Part shown: positions 11,208-19,025 of the stretch, piece after piece | Position numbering within the stretch: the stretch's first letter is position 1 | Layout of the letters: each line of letters begins with the position of its first letter | From: a virus | Direction: 5' to 3' (one strand) | DNA length: 35,528 nt | IMG/VR virus record: IMGVR_UViG_3300034980_000253 | Location: 1 to 35,528 of that record | Translations under genes and position numbers: made by a program | Notes under the pieces: generated by a model | Database searches by the model: none | Told to the model about the DNA's origin: nothing | Seen by the model: only the letters and a program-made list of their open reading frames with translations

Positions 11208-11897
11208 ATGGCAACAGGAAACGTCATACCAGACCCCATATTTACGGGGCTTGATTCGGATGGGAACCCCCTCAGTGGGGGGAAGCTCTTTGCGTATGCG
11301 GCTGGCACGACCACGCCGCAGGACACCTATACGTCTAGTGCGTTGACGAGTGCGAATGCGAACCCTGTGGTTTTGGACTCAGCAGGTCGAGCCACAATCT
11401 TTCTCTCGTCTGATTCCTACAAGTTTATTCTTAAAACATCGGCTGATGTAACTGTGTGGACGGTGGATAACGTCCAGGCCATTACATTGTCAGCCACGGT
11501 GATTGGTGAGAACCTCCCGTTCTTCGGTGATGCGAGTCAGTCTGTGAACGACACGTCGTATGCCAGCGGAGCTACCGCAGACAAGCTGGCCCCCGGCACG
11601 AAGATTCTGCCGCTCGACTCGGCTGACGTGACTGGAGTGTGGGCCATCAGAGGGATGCTGTTGACTGAGAACGGCAGTCACGCGGCGTCAGCGGCACTCG
11701 TGAACTTAACAGACGGCAGTCCAGACACCGCGATTGTCACGATTACCTCAACGTCAACGACAGGAGCCGTCATCACGAGCGGTGCTGTGACATTCGCCAC
11801 ATCGGGAGCCACGAAAAATTACGGCATCAAACTGAAGAGCGCAAACGCCGCATCGTATGTGCAGGGGTGGGGTTTCGAGTTAGTGAGGACGGAATAG
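11208..11897 (+). CDS. Tail fibre/tailspike protein with head-binding N-terminus
   Basis: 229 residues, preceded by a GAAGGA SD-like sequence. The N-terminus (DPIFTGLDSDGNPLSGGKL, then YAAGTTTPQDTYT and NPVVLDSAGRATIFL) is the pattern of podovirus tailspike/fibre head-binding domains, which attach the fibre to the virion. The rest is Ser/Thr/Ala/Gly-rich and probably beta-structured; no catalytic depolymerase signature is visible. It ends directly at the ATG of the next gene, so the fibre genes form one transcription unit after the giant protein. The adsorption role is inferred from the N-terminal domain. Confidence 0.75.
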   Translation: MATGNVIPDPIFTGLDSDGNPLSGGKLFAYAAGTTTPQDTYTSSALTSANANPVVLDSAGRATIFLSSDSYKFILKTSADVTVWTVDNVQAITLSATVIGENLPFFGDASQSVNDTSYASGATADKLAPGTKILPLDSADVTGVWAIRGMLLTENGSHAASAALVNLTDGSPDTAIVTITSTSTTGAVITSGAVTFATSGATKNYGIKLKSANAASYVQGWGFELVRTE

Positions 11898-12326
11898 ATG
11901 GCGAAAGCAACAAAGCTGAATACCGGATTGCGTATTAACGCAGGGACACCATACAGCCTGACGATGCCCTCGGCTGATGCCGCAGGCAGTCTCACCAGTA
12001 ACGGCTCAGGAACGCTGTCGTTTACCTCGGCGGTCGTGACCTATCTAGCGAAGACGGCTGACTATACGGTGACCACTGGCGATGCCGGCACAGACTGCCA
12101 GATCACGGTCGATGCCAGCGGAGGGAGTCGCACCATTACCCTTTATGCGGCATCAGGAAATTCTGGCCGACAGGTTAAGGTGAAGAAGATTGATTCCAGT
12201 GCCAACACCGTCACGATTGACGGCAATTCATCCGAACAAATCGACGGCGCAACGACACAGGTGATCAGCGCTCAATATACATCTCTGTCGTTGGTCTGCG
12301 ACGGCAGCAATTGGCACATCTTTTAA
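11898..12326 (+). CDS. Putative tail fibre-associated beta-rich protein
   Basis: 142 residues, starting one base after the preceding TAG. The protein is rich in Thr, Ser, Gly and Ala. Its C-terminal half (KKIDSSANTVTID ... SLVCDGSNWHIF) matches the repeating beta pattern seen at the distal ends of many phage fibre and appendage proteins. Without a head-binding segment of its own it may be a separate distal fibre subunit. The function is inferred from composition and from its place between other fibre genes. Confidence 0.6.
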   Translation: MAKATKLNTGLRINAGTPYSLTMPSADAAGSLTSNGSGTLSFTSAVVTYLAKTADYTVTTGDAGTDCQITVDASGGSRTITLYAASGNSGRQVKVKKIDSSANTVTIDGNSSEQIDGATTQVISAQYTSLSLVCDGSNWHIF

Positions 12327-12338
12327 GAGGTAATTGCG

Positions 12339-12608
12339 ATGTCCTATGCACGATCTGTCATTAAGCAAATCCAGACGGGTGGGACGGCGATTTCAGCCGG
12401 AGCCACGAGTGCGACTGCGACGATCACGTCATCGTCCACGTCCAAGAGTCTTGCGACTCTCAGAATGGCTGGCGCATACGCTGCGGCAACCGCTGGTGGA
12501 GACCCGCCGTGGACGGTAACGCTCACGAATGCAACCACGGTGACCGTGACCAAGGTAACTAACAATAATGCAGCGACGGTCTACTGGACTGTTGTGGAGT
12601 ATTACTAA
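12339..12608 (+). CDS. Small structural-type protein, unknown function
   Basis: 89 residues. Composition is dominated by Ala, Thr, Ser and Val in alternating beta-like runs, like the neighbouring fibre genes. A GAGGT sequence lies about ten bases before the ATG. The stop TAA shares one base with the next ATG (TAATG), showing translational coupling. It is most likely a minor tail or fibre component; no family is recognised. Confidence 0.5.
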   Translation: MSYARSVIKQIQTGGTAISAGATSATATITSSSTSKSLATLRMAGAYAAATAGGDPPWTVTLTNATTVTVTKVTNNNAATVYWTVVEYY

Positions 12609-12829
12609 TGTCTCAGAGAAGATTTGTGCAACTGAACGACGCAGATATTGTGATCTCGACACTGCTGTCGGACTCAACGCCGGGAGTAGACCCCGGTGTG
12701 ATTCCCGAGGGTATCATCGAGGTAACGGACTATCCCGACGCAGAGACCATTGTGTGGTTGCCAACCGAGACCACGCAGAAACAATGGAATGGGTCTGCCT
12801 TCGTAGACGTTCCGGTCGAGGGGGAATAA
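12608..12829 (+). CDS. Hypothetical protein in tail-fibre cluster
   Basis: 73 residues, TAATG-coupled to the gene before it and ending one base before the next ATG. It is acidic, with Asp and Pro in its middle and a Trp-rich C-terminal half (IVWLPTETTQKQWNGSAFVDV). The WNGSAFVDV ending resembles short segments in tail proteins. No function can be assigned; the tight packing supports it as a real gene. Confidence 0.5.
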   Translation: MSQRRFVQLNDADIVISTLLSDSTPGVDPGVIPEGIIEVTDYPDAETIVWLPTETTQKQWNGSAFVDVPVEGE

Positions 12830-13924
12830 ATGCCATCACAGTTTCCAAGTAATAATGTCGAAGGTGATCTCAAGGTCACCGGCAAGGTAACAGCAGGATC
12901 TGGGTCTGTAGATATCATCAACTCGACCGGGAAGATTCCTGCCTTGTCCTCAACTTACCTGGCTGACCTGTCAGGCGCGAACCTCACAGGGATCGCATCA
13001 AACAGCATCCCCTACATCACTGCGGCTGTGGGGTCTGACGCGCTCACGATCTCCGTGGTCTCAGCGGCAGCAGCGGCCCCGTCAAGCGGGTCACCGGTCG
13101 ATGTGGTTTTTCGCAACGTCACACCCGCGACAGGCTCACCGGCCACGATTTCGTTGACTGGCGCGACTACGCTGGTTATTCCTAGTGGCGCGACAATGGG
13201 CACATCTAACGGCGTGGCATTCAGACTCTGGATTGTGGCGTTCAATGACGGCGGAACCGTCAGGATCGGCGCAATCAACTGCGCGGGAACCTCATCTATC
13301 TATGCCCTTGGTGGGTGGGGCATCACATCAGCGGCTGGAGTGGGCACTGGCTCTGACAGCGCACAAACGTTCTATGCGTCGGCGGCGGTGACTTCAAAAG
13401 CCTACACGGTGCTTGGCTATGTCACCTATGAAAGTGGGGTGTCCACGGCTGGTGCGTATGATGCGGTGCCAACTAGAGCGCAGACCCTTGGGCCGGGAGT
13501 CGCACTTCCGGGAGCATCATTGCAGCGCATTACGGCAACCCACGCGACAGCAGTAAGTAGCAGTTCATCGACACTCGCTGATACTGGCCTCACCGCTACG
13601 CTGACTCCAAGCTCGGCGGCGAACGGGGTGCAAGTATCAGTGGCAATGGGGCAGATCCAAAAGCATACGGGGAATACCGGAGTAACAACAAAGCTTCTAC
13701 GAGATTCGACGGAGTTGGCAATGCCGACAACGACTGCGCTGACCAATGCAGCAACGGGGCAGCAAAGCGGATCGGGTCCGGCAGTGTCCTATCTCGATCT
13801 ACCAAAAGCAGCATCGGCCTTGGTGTATAAAATGCAGTTTGCATCTCAGGCAAATATCGCCGCCGTGGTCGTGCAACTCGGGAACACCACGAGTTCGATC
13901 TTACTGGAAGAGGTTCAGGGATAG
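12830..13924 (+). CDS. Putative tail fibre protein
   Basis: 364 residues, directly abutting the previous stop. The start (GDLKVTGKVTAGSGSVDII, then LSSTYLADLSGANLTGI) is a typical shaft-type phage fibre motif. The body is low-complexity Ala/Ser/Thr/Gly with beta-strand periodicity, and the C-terminus (YKMQFASQANIAAVVV...SSILLEEVQG) looks like a compact beta-sandwich. It is probably a fibre shaft plus tip that contacts the host or forms a baseplate appendage. No enzymatic motif is seen. Confidence 0.6.
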   Translation: MPSQFPSNNVEGDLKVTGKVTAGSGSVDIINSTGKIPALSSTYLADLSGANLTGIASNSIPYITAAVGSDALTISVVSAAAAAPSSGSPVDVVFRNVTPATGSPATISLTGATTLVIPSGATMGTSNGVAFRLWIVAFNDGGTVRIGAINCAGTSSIYALGGWGITSAAGVGTGSDSAQTFYASAAVTSKAYTVLGYVTYESGVSTAGAYDAVPTRAQTLGPGVALPGASLQRITATHATAVSSSSSTLADTGLTATLTPSSAANGVQVSVAMGQIQKHTGNTGVTTKLLRDSTELAMPTTTALTNAATGQQSGSGPAVSYLDLPKAASALVYKMQFASQANIAAVVVQLGNTTSSILLEEVQG

Positions 13925-13961
13925 GGATGATGGACGTTAGGGTGGATAGAAGGGTAAAAAC

Positions 13962-14375
13962 ATGGAACTAAGACTACGCAGTATCTTACTTGGACTCATC
14001 TTCACGGTTGGCCTTGCAGTTCCGGTCTCGGCGCAGGATACCGAGAACCGAAGCTGGACGGTGACGTGGCTCGATGCGGTCAGCACCGATGAGACAACGT
14101 CGGTCGTTATGCCAGTGAACTCTCAAATTTTCGTCGGCGTTTATGTCCTATGGAGTTCTGGAACAAGTGCTGGACAGGTGGTACTTGAAGAAAGTTATTC
14201 GCCAACCTATACAGGGACTTGGTCTACGATTGGGACGATCAACTGGTCTGCTGCAAGTTCGACCGATGTCTTCCACCAGACTGGCGCATTCCGTTCTCTT
14301 CGTGTGCGCGTGAACACCGCGATTGCTGGTGGAACCGTTACCGTGTATGGCATCGGAAGACCGGCGAGTCAGTAA
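13962..14375 (+). CDS. Exported protein with N-terminal signal peptide
   Basis: 137 residues. The N-terminus is a classical Sec signal: basic MELRLR, a hydrophobic core (SILLGLIFTVGLAV) and a likely signal peptidase site after VSA. The mature part is about 110 residues of Ser/Thr/Val-rich beta-type sequence. An AGAAGGG SD-like sequence lies nine bases upstream. Its stop overlaps the next ATG by one base. A secreted protein between fibre and lysis-region genes could modify the cell surface or exclude other phages; that is inference only. Confidence 0.6.
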   Translation: MELRLRSILLGLIFTVGLAVPVSAQDTENRSWTVTWLDAVSTDETTSVVMPVNSQIFVGVYVLWSSGTSAGQVVLEESYSPTYTGTWSTIGTINWSAASSTDVFHQTGAFRSLRVRVNTAIAGGTVTVYGIGRPASQ

Positions 14376-14617
14376 TGGCTCCCACAAACGGAAACGGTGG
14401 GCCGTGGTATACCAAGTTTATCGCGCAGGTCGGAGTGCCTTCAGCTATCGCACTCTTCCTGGTGTATTTTCTTTCGTCGCAAGTCATGATTGCGATTGAA
14501 GAACACGCATCGTCGAGTGATCGGCTGATGCAGGAACTCCTCTCCGTCTCACGCCAAATCTGCCTCAACACTGCAAGCACAGACTCAGCACGTAGTGGCT
14601 GCATTGGTTCCCGATGA
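14375..14617 (+). CDS. Small single-pass membrane protein (holin/spanin-like context)
   Basis: 80 residues, TAATG-coupled to the exported-protein gene. A short N-terminal segment (GNGGPWYTKF) is followed by one transmembrane helix (VGVPSAIALFLVYFLSSQVM) and then an amphipathic helical C-terminal domain with two cysteines. Small one-helix proteins of this layout are common near phage lysis genes. A holin-like role is possible, but the lysozyme is several genes downstream, so the call stays general. Confidence 0.55.
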   Translation: MAPTNGNGGPWYTKFIAQVGVPSAIALFLVYFLSSQVMIAIEEHASSSDRLMQELLSVSRQICLNTASTDSARSGCIGSR

Positions 14618-14623
14618 TTCCCC

Positions 14624-15760
14624 ATGTCGAAGGCGAAGCCGCTTCTTTGTCCCGTTTGTAAAGTAAACCCTGTCTCAAATCCTAAAGCGCAGCGATGCCG
14701 CTCGTGCTATTACGCACGTACCGGTATTCAGTCTGTTGCGAGGGTGAATGCATGTGCTGATTGTGGCGCAGTGTTGCCAAGCCCCAACGCCAAGCGGTGT
14801 CGAACCTGCCACTTTAAGTATCTTTCTGATGGGCGCGAAGCGCGTCAAGCCGTCAAACAGGCAGAGATTGCTGCCGCTGCCCCACCGATCCGAGAGCCAC
14901 TCGCATCCTATGAGGAAGCGGAGCGGCAGTGGGATCGGTGTATCGGTCGGATGAAGCAGCGCAAGAAGTCTGTTCCTGAAAAACCCAAGGGGCGTGAGCG
15001 CGTGGTGGTGGTACCGGATATCCATGCCCCATTTCACGAGCCAGACATGCTGGCATACATTTGTGAGACAGAGGGGAGAAAGTGTACGAAGGCGATTTTG
15101 TTAGGGGATGCGTCTGACGCTTACGCATTCTCAACTTTCACAAAATACGAAAAGGTCAGCTTTGCTGAAGAGTGGGCGTCCGTTACGCAGGTGATCGACG
15201 CGATCAGTCGCTCGTTCCACGAGGTGGAGATTATTATTGGGAACCATGATGCGAGGCTGGAGAAGCGTCTTGCAGAACGCCTGACGCCTGACATGATCGA
15301 TGCTATTAAATATATGACGGGAGGGATTCTCTGCCCCCTGACAGCCCTTGTGAAGCAATACCCCAACGTCACTATCGCTCGACATGAAACACCGAGTGGG
15401 CACGTCGTGAATTGGTTTACGACAGACGGTGATGTGTGGCTAGGACACCCCGAGAAATTTAGTAAAGTGCCTTCTGCTAGCCTGAGGGCGCTCGATGACT
15501 ACCTGTCTGACAATGAGCTAGCGTTGGGTCTCGACAAATACCGACTGATTGTGATGGGACATACGCACCAGCTTGAAATTATTCCGTGGCGAGGAAACCA
15601 ACTCCTTGTGAGCGCGGGGTGCTTGTGTCAACAGGCTGAATACATGCGAACTCCCCGCATTGGAGGACGGCCACAGAAGCGTGGGTTCATTTGGTACGAG
15701 AAGGACGATGGGAAGGTTGACTTAAATTCGGTGGGCATGCACTGGTTTGATGTCGAGTGA
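14624..15760 (+). CDS. Metallophosphoesterase with N-terminal zinc ribbons
   Basis: 378 residues. Two CxxC...CxxC units sit at about residues 9-28 and 44-62 and look like treble-clef/zinc-ribbon nucleic-acid-binding modules. The catalytic domain follows with calcineurin-type motifs in order: PDIHAPFH (about 131), GDASD (about 161), GNHD (about 206) and GHTH (near 313), which provide the two-metal site. Such enzymes hydrolyse phosphodiesters or phosphomonoesters; phage relatives are often annotated as DNA- or RNA-acting. The zinc ribbons suggest a nucleic-acid substrate. The downstream gene begins with a GTG overlapping its stop (GTGA). Confidence 0.8.
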   Translation: MSKAKPLLCPVCKVNPVSNPKAQRCRSCYYARTGIQSVARVNACADCGAVLPSPNAKRCRTCHFKYLSDGREARQAVKQAEIAAAAPPIREPLASYEEAERQWDRCIGRMKQRKKSVPEKPKGRERVVVVPDIHAPFHEPDMLAYICETEGRKCTKAILLGDASDAYAFSTFTKYEKVSFAEEWASVTQVIDAISRSFHEVEIIIGNHDARLEKRLAERLTPDMIDAIKYMTGGILCPLTALVKQYPNVTIARHETPSGHVVNWFTTDGDVWLGHPEKFSKVPSASLRALDDYLSDNELALGLDKYRLIVMGHTHQLEIIPWRGNQLLVSAGCLCQQAEYMRTPRIGGRPQKRGFIWYEKDDGKVDLNSVGMHWFDVE

Positions 15761-16074
15761 ATAAACGTAGCCCCCTCCTTGTAGACGTTCTCGCCGCCCT
15801 TGGGGATGTACAGATCACGCAGAAGTATCTTATTGATCCAAGCCGGAAGAAGAATTACTTCCTGCATGGGACACAGCAGGGGGCAGAGATTACCATCAAT
15901 GAAGCCCCGGCGATTGTGTCCACGCTGATTCACGAACTCTGTCATTATGTGCGCCCCGACTGGTCGGAGCGCACCGTGCGACGTCAGACTACGATGCTGC
16001 TGCGGCAGATGGGGCACGACGAAGTTAAAGCAATTCATAAGCAGTATCGTGAACGAAAGGTCGACGAGAAATGA
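15757..16074 (+). CDS. Small HExxH zinc metallopeptidase-like protein
   Basis: 105 residues, GTG start in a GTGA overlap with the metallophosphoesterase gene. The core is LIHELCHYVRPDWSE: a HExxH zincin helix with an acidic residue a few positions on that could be the third ligand. The domain is short and resembles small phage metallopeptidase-like proteins. Substrate unknown. Note that the giant virion protein carries two further HExxH sites. Confidence 0.65.
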   Translation: MNKRSPLLVDVLAALGDVQITQKYLIDPSRKKNYFLHGTQQGAEITINEAPAIVSTLIHELCHYVRPDWSERTVRRQTTMLLRQMGHDEVKAIHKQYRERKVDEK

Positions 16075-16355
16075 AGAACCTACTCGTGTTTCGGTTTCGG
16101 AGTCCACAAGATCACGTAGTGTCAATTGTGAATTGGCTCCAGCGAATGATCACGGAGAAGTACCATCTCGGACAGCAAGAGCATGGCGGTGAACTTTGGG
16201 CGAAGCCCGGAGCTATGAAGAACCTAGAAGAAGAGATTTTCGATCTTCCGGTCTACTACAAAACGGCGCGAGACCAACTTAGCCATATGGCCTCGGAGGG
16301 AAAGTCAGCCGCCGAAGCGTATGCGTTTCTCTATGGGAAACCACATGATCAGTAG
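16071..16355 (+). CDS. MazG-like / dNTP pyrophosphohydrolase-like protein
   Basis: 94 residues, ATGA-coupled to the peptidase gene. The middle and C-terminal half (KYHLGQQEHGGELW, then NLEEEIFDLPVYYKTARDQL) resembles small all-alpha nucleotide pyrophosphatase-like phage proteins, where an EEExxD helix coordinates magnesium. Such enzymes clear nucleotides or alarmones. The match is by pattern only and the usual second acidic helix is not obvious, so activity is uncertain. Confidence 0.45.
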   Translation: MKNLLVFRFRSPQDHVVSIVNWLQRMITEKYHLGQQEHGGELWAKPGAMKNLEEEIFDLPVYYKTARDQLSHMASEGKSAAEAYAFLYGKPHDQ

Positions 16356-16584
16356 CTATGTTTTTCTCTTCCTGCGCGGACTGGTTATGGTTGGACTGGT
16401 GTCATGGCAGACACGAGCGATTCAGCTTGGGAACCTGCGTCGAATTGCCGTGGGATCGTTTCTGATTGGCTGCTGTTGGTATACCAATGTGCTTGCGGCG
16501 GTCGAGCAAGTGTCGTATGGGTTTGTGCCATACGCGACTGGCAGCATGTTGGGAGCAGTGTTAGCGATTAAGGTCTCGAAATGA
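16345..16584 (+). CDS. Small multi-pass membrane protein, unknown function
   Basis: 79 residues from ATG 16345 (in-frame ATGs at 16321 and 16333 are alternatives; none has a clear SD). Three hydrophobic segments are visible: YVFLFLRGLVMVGLV, VGSFLIGCCWYTNVLAAV and YATGSMLGAVLAI. Position just before the lysozyme gene, with an ATGA overlap, fits a holin, but similar short phage membrane proteins occur without a proven role. Confidence 0.55.
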   Translation: MISSYVFLFLRGLVMVGLVSWQTRAIQLGNLRRIAVGSFLIGCCWYTNVLAAVEQVSYGFVPYATGSMLGAVLAIKVSK

Positions 16585-17018
16585 AATCACTGGAAGAGAT
16601 GCTCACCCTGCATGAGGGGCTGCGACTCCACGCCTATGACGATGCGACTGGCAAGACGCTGAAGCCTGGCGATACCTTGGTCGGCAATCTCACGATTGGG
16701 ATTGGGCGCAACCTCACGAGTGGAGGGCTGACGCAGCGGGAAGTCTCGACGCTTCTCAAGAACGATATTCAGCGTGCCACAAAAAAGGCCCGGAAGTATA
16801 AATGGTTCGACGGATTGAACGAGGTGCGGAAGGCAGTGATCGTCTCCCTTCTTTTTAACATGGGCAGCATTGATAGCTTCAGAAAGATGCGTGCGGCAAT
16901 TGCAGTGAAGGACTGGGAGACAGGGAGCGCGGAGTTACTCGACAGCCGCTACGCGAGGCAGGTAGGAGACCGCGCCCTTGTGCTGGCCGGTCTCCTACGC
17001 AGCGGCTCGTGGTTATGA
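16581..17018 (+). CDS. Endolysin, T4-type lysozyme (GH24)
   Basis: 145 residues. The N-terminus has the GH24 catalytic signature: Glu12 in HEGLRLHAYDD, Asp21, and Thr38 in LTIGIGRNLT, aligning with E11, D20 and T26 of T4 lysozyme. Family enzymes cleave the beta-1,4 bond of peptidoglycan. A 12-residue insertion (KTLKPGDTLVGN) separates Asp from the TIGIG strand. No signal peptide is seen, so it depends on a holin or membrane disruption. Its 3' end overlaps the convergent minus-strand gene by six bases. Confidence 0.93.
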   Translation: MKSLEEMLTLHEGLRLHAYDDATGKTLKPGDTLVGNLTIGIGRNLTSGGLTQREVSTLLKNDIQRATKKARKYKWFDGLNEVRKAVIVSLLFNMGSIDSFRKMRAAIAVKDWETGSAELLDSRYARQVGDRALVLAGLLRSGSWL

Positions 17019-17357
17019 GAGTTGTTTTTTAGTTTCTGCGATAGCGGTCACCAGTCCTTCCATTCCCTCCTTGTATGGTGAGCGCATCCGGGGCACCAGC
17101 GCGGACACGTCATCTGAAATGATCCCCAAGTAGATCCTAATGGCTCCGGCCTCTTGGTTCCATGCGACAGCGTCCGTGAGGTTTTTGACTTGCTTGTCGA
17201 GTTCATCCATATGCGTTTTGAAGAGCTTCGATTCGGTTGCCGGAAGGAAGGCTCTTGTCCGTGCGAGGTCGGTCATGTGTGATTCCAACCGCTTCGCTAT
17301 CTTCTGTTGCTTTGCCATCTCTTCCAGTGGTTCGTTAATCAGTCTTTCGAGTTCCAT
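17013..17357 (-). CDS. Hypothetical coiled-coil protein
   Basis: 114 residues from ATG 17357, chosen because AAGGAGAG lies just upstream; the open frame extends further 5' without an SD. Long helical heptad-like sequence (EEMAKQQKIAKRLESHMTD ... MDELDKQVKNLTDAV) predicts a coiled coil. Second gene of the short leftward unit. No family recognised. Confidence 0.65.
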   Translation of the reverse strand: MELERLINEPLEEMAKQQKIAKRLESHMTDLARTRAFLPATESKLFKTHMDELDKQVKNLTDAVAWNQEAGAIRIYLGIISDDVSALVPRMRSPYKEGMEGLVTAIAETKKQLS

Positions 17358-17441
17358 CTTTCTCTCCTTGTGAATGCCCCCTACCCCATGTCGAGGGCTT
17401 AGATTCGATCCTGACAACTCAATAGCATGGCGCGAGGTCTC

Positions 17442-17843
17442 TTATGCAGTTTTGGCTTTTCTAATAAACGGCTTGCCGCCGAAGGGTTCAATGCCTTGCG
17501 CCTTGCGTTCAGCCGCCTGTTCTCGACCGATGCGCTTCCGCACCTTCTTGGTCAGCGCGTCACGCTGTCTCGCTATGGCATTCGTTACCTTTGGTGGCAG
17601 GACGACTCTGACGTTGCCATCTTTCGTTGCGACTTCAATGAAGGCGTAGTCACCTTCCTCGTGCGTGCGGATGCTTTCAATGAGGAACGTCGCAACATTC
17701 CCCACTAACGGATCAACATGCCGGACGGTGCTAACACGGGTGCGCGTGACATCGTTCCGCATTTCCATGCCACCCCGTGTTCTGTCGAACATATCGAGTG
17801 TTTGATCGTTGAGGTCTGATTGGTCAATAACAAGTTTTCCCAT
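17442..17843 (-). CDS. Conserved phage-type hypothetical protein
   Basis: 133 residues, start fixed by GAGGAGG seven bases before the ATG. The central part (VATFLIESIRTHEEGDYAFIEV, then VRVVLPPKVTNAIARQRDAL) and a basic tail (KVRKRIGREQAAERKAQGI) look like a recurrent small protein found in mobile elements whose function I cannot name. Basic tail and small beta core suggest nucleic-acid binding. It is the first gene behind the leftward promoter at 17902-17931 and is divergent from the regulator gene. Confidence 0.7.
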   Translation of the reverse strand: MGKLVIDQSDLNDQTLDMFDRTRGGMEMRNDVTRTRVSTVRHVDPLVGNVATFLIESIRTHEEGDYAFIEVATKDGNVRVVLPPKVTNAIARQRDALTKKVRKRIGREQAAERKAQGIEPFGGKPFIRKAKTA

Positions 17844-17901
17844 TCCATGTCCTCCTCGACCTGCGCCATGCTATTCAGTTGTCAAAGATCCTGCTTTAGT
17901 T

Positions 17902-17931
17902 AGTTTAACACGATGGTGCATGCACTGTCAA
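17902..17931 (-). promoter_or_regulatory. Leftward sigma70-type promoter with palindromic spacer
   Basis: On the minus strand TTGACA (17931-17926, perfect) and TAAACT (17907-17902, 4/6) are 18 bp apart. The spacer contains the perfect palindrome GTGCATGCAC (17916-17925), well placed for a repressor operator. It points to the gene starting at 17843. Confidence 0.65.
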
Positions 17932-17961
17932 GTGGGTGCTACTACTGGGAATCACGTCGGG

Positions 17962-17991
17962 TTGACCTCGATGCCTGTTTCACATTAGAAT
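17962..17991 (+). promoter_or_regulatory. Rightward promoter for the regulator, predicted leaderless transcript
   Basis: TTGACC (17962-17967) and TAGAAT (17986-17991), each 5/6, separated by 18 bp. The predicted start point, about seven bases after the -10, falls on or next to the ATG at 18001. Confidence 0.6.
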
Positions 17992-18000
17992 TCTTGCACT

Positions 18001-18252
18001 ATGCCAAATGCCACGCTCACGTCTCACCATGTGTCGACGCTGCGGAAAGAGCCAGCCAGTGCGAATCGGGTTGGAAAGGCGATAGAACTTGCTGGGGTAA
18101 CCCAGCGCACTGTCGCACGCGCTATCGACGTTCCTGAATCCTACGTCAGCGATCTTGTCCGGCAACGCTACCGGGGCATCACTGTGCAAAACGCACGGAA
18201 GGTCTCTCAGTTCTTTGGTTGCTCGATTGAGGATTTGTTTCCGAGTGAATGA
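18001..18252 (+). CDS. Cro/CI-type HTH transcriptional regulator
   Basis: 83 residues. The segment NRVGKAIELAGVTQRTVARA, then VPESYVSDLVRQRYRGITV, then KVSQFFGCSIEDLF is a complete five-helix Cro/CI-type (HTH_3) domain with the recognition helix in the middle. There is no dimerisation or protease domain, so it is Cro-sized. No SD precedes the ATG, and the promoter at 17962-17991 predicts a transcript beginning at the start codon, as for lambda cI from PRM. The likely operator is the palindrome in the divergent promoter. It heads the early rightward module. Confidence 0.85.
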   Translation: MPNATLTSHHVSTLRKEPASANRVGKAIELAGVTQRTVARAIDVPESYVSDLVRQRYRGITVQNARKVSQFFGCSIEDLFPSE

Positions 18253-18259
18253 TAAAAGC

Positions 18260-18294
18260 GGGGGGGGGCCGCATGGCACAAACGAACCCCCCCC
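18260..18294 (+). promoter_or_regulatory. G9/C8 leader hairpin before the ERF gene
   Basis: A run of nine G (18260-18268) and a run of eight C (18287-18294) can pair around an 18-nt loop directly between the regulator stop and the ERF SD (AAGGAGGAAG, 18301-18310). There is no T-run, so it is not a standard terminator; it may modulate ERF translation or transcript stability. Homopolymer length should be treated cautiously. Confidence 0.4.
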
Positions 18295-18311
18295 ATAGTC
18301 AAGGAGGAAGA

Positions 18312-19025
18312 ATGACTGAACAGAGTATACCTGCTACGAACACGACACTCAATATCTCAGCGTCAACTGAAGTTGCACAGTTGCAGTCTGCGCTGGTCTT
18401 GTTTTGGGAAAAGGGGATTGAGTTTCTTGCCCAGTCGACGAACCCACACTTCAAGAGTGCCTATGCCACGCTTCCCTTTGTGTTGCACATGATTAAGAAA
18501 GAGCTTGCGAGTGTTGGGCTGGTTGTTGTGCAGGGCGGTGGTCTTGTAAACGGCCAGTTCTCAGTGACGACAAGGCTCATGCATGTCTCGGGCGAGTGGA
18601 TTGAAACGGTGATGCCTATTCAGCCGAGCGAGAGGGCGTTGGCCGGAAATACGAGTCAGGCGTATGCGAGTGCGATGACTTACGGCAGACGGATTGGACT
18701 CCTGAGCATCTGTGGTCTCGCGCCTGTTGATCCAAAGGAAGAGACGCTGCTTGCAGAATTGTCTGACGATGACGGTAATGCGTCGGTGGACACTGTGGGG
18801 AGTCAAACAGCGAGGGTCGACCAGCTTGCGAAGATGTCGGTAGCCAAGATGTTGGAGGACGACCGGCTCCAGCGTGGATTTACGTTGGTGGGAGAGCAGT
18901 CTAAGCCCCTCACTAAGGCGCAGAAACGTGATGCGATTAAAGGGTGCAGCAATCTCGGTGAGGCGTACATGGCCGTGACGAAATTGGTTGAGTCCGCAAC
19001 AGAGGAAGAAAAGGTCTTTGAATGA
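18312..19025 (+). CDS. erf: ERF-family single-strand annealing protein
   Basis: 237 residues from ATG 18312, chosen for the strong SD AAGGAGGAAG two bases upstream; in-frame starts back to 18249 lack an SD. The segment from about LALVLFWEKGIEF-like hydrophobics through NPHFKSAYATLPFVLHMIKK and the conserved SQAYASAMTYGRRIGLLSICGL is the ERF core, which anneals complementary single strands in phage recombination. The family often carries a variable C-terminus, here about 90 residues. It is ATGA-coupled to a PD-(D/E)XK exonuclease, the usual two-component recombination pair. Confidence 0.88.
   Translation: MTEQSIPATNTTLNISASTEVAQLQSALVLFWEKGIEFLAQSTNPHFKSAYATLPFVLHMIKKELASVGLVVVQGGGLVNGQFSVTTRLMHVSGEWIETVMPIQPSERALAGNTSQAYASAMTYGRRIGLLSICGLAPVDPKEETLLAELSDDDGNASVDTVGSQTARVDQLAKMSVAKMLEDDRLQRGFTLVGEQSKPLTKAQKRDAIKGCSNLGEAYMAVTKLVESATEEEKVFE

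Noticed and set aside
15628-16125. 165-codon minus-strand open frame
   Set aside because: Antisense to the metallophosphoesterase and peptidase genes, with low-quality composition and no SD.
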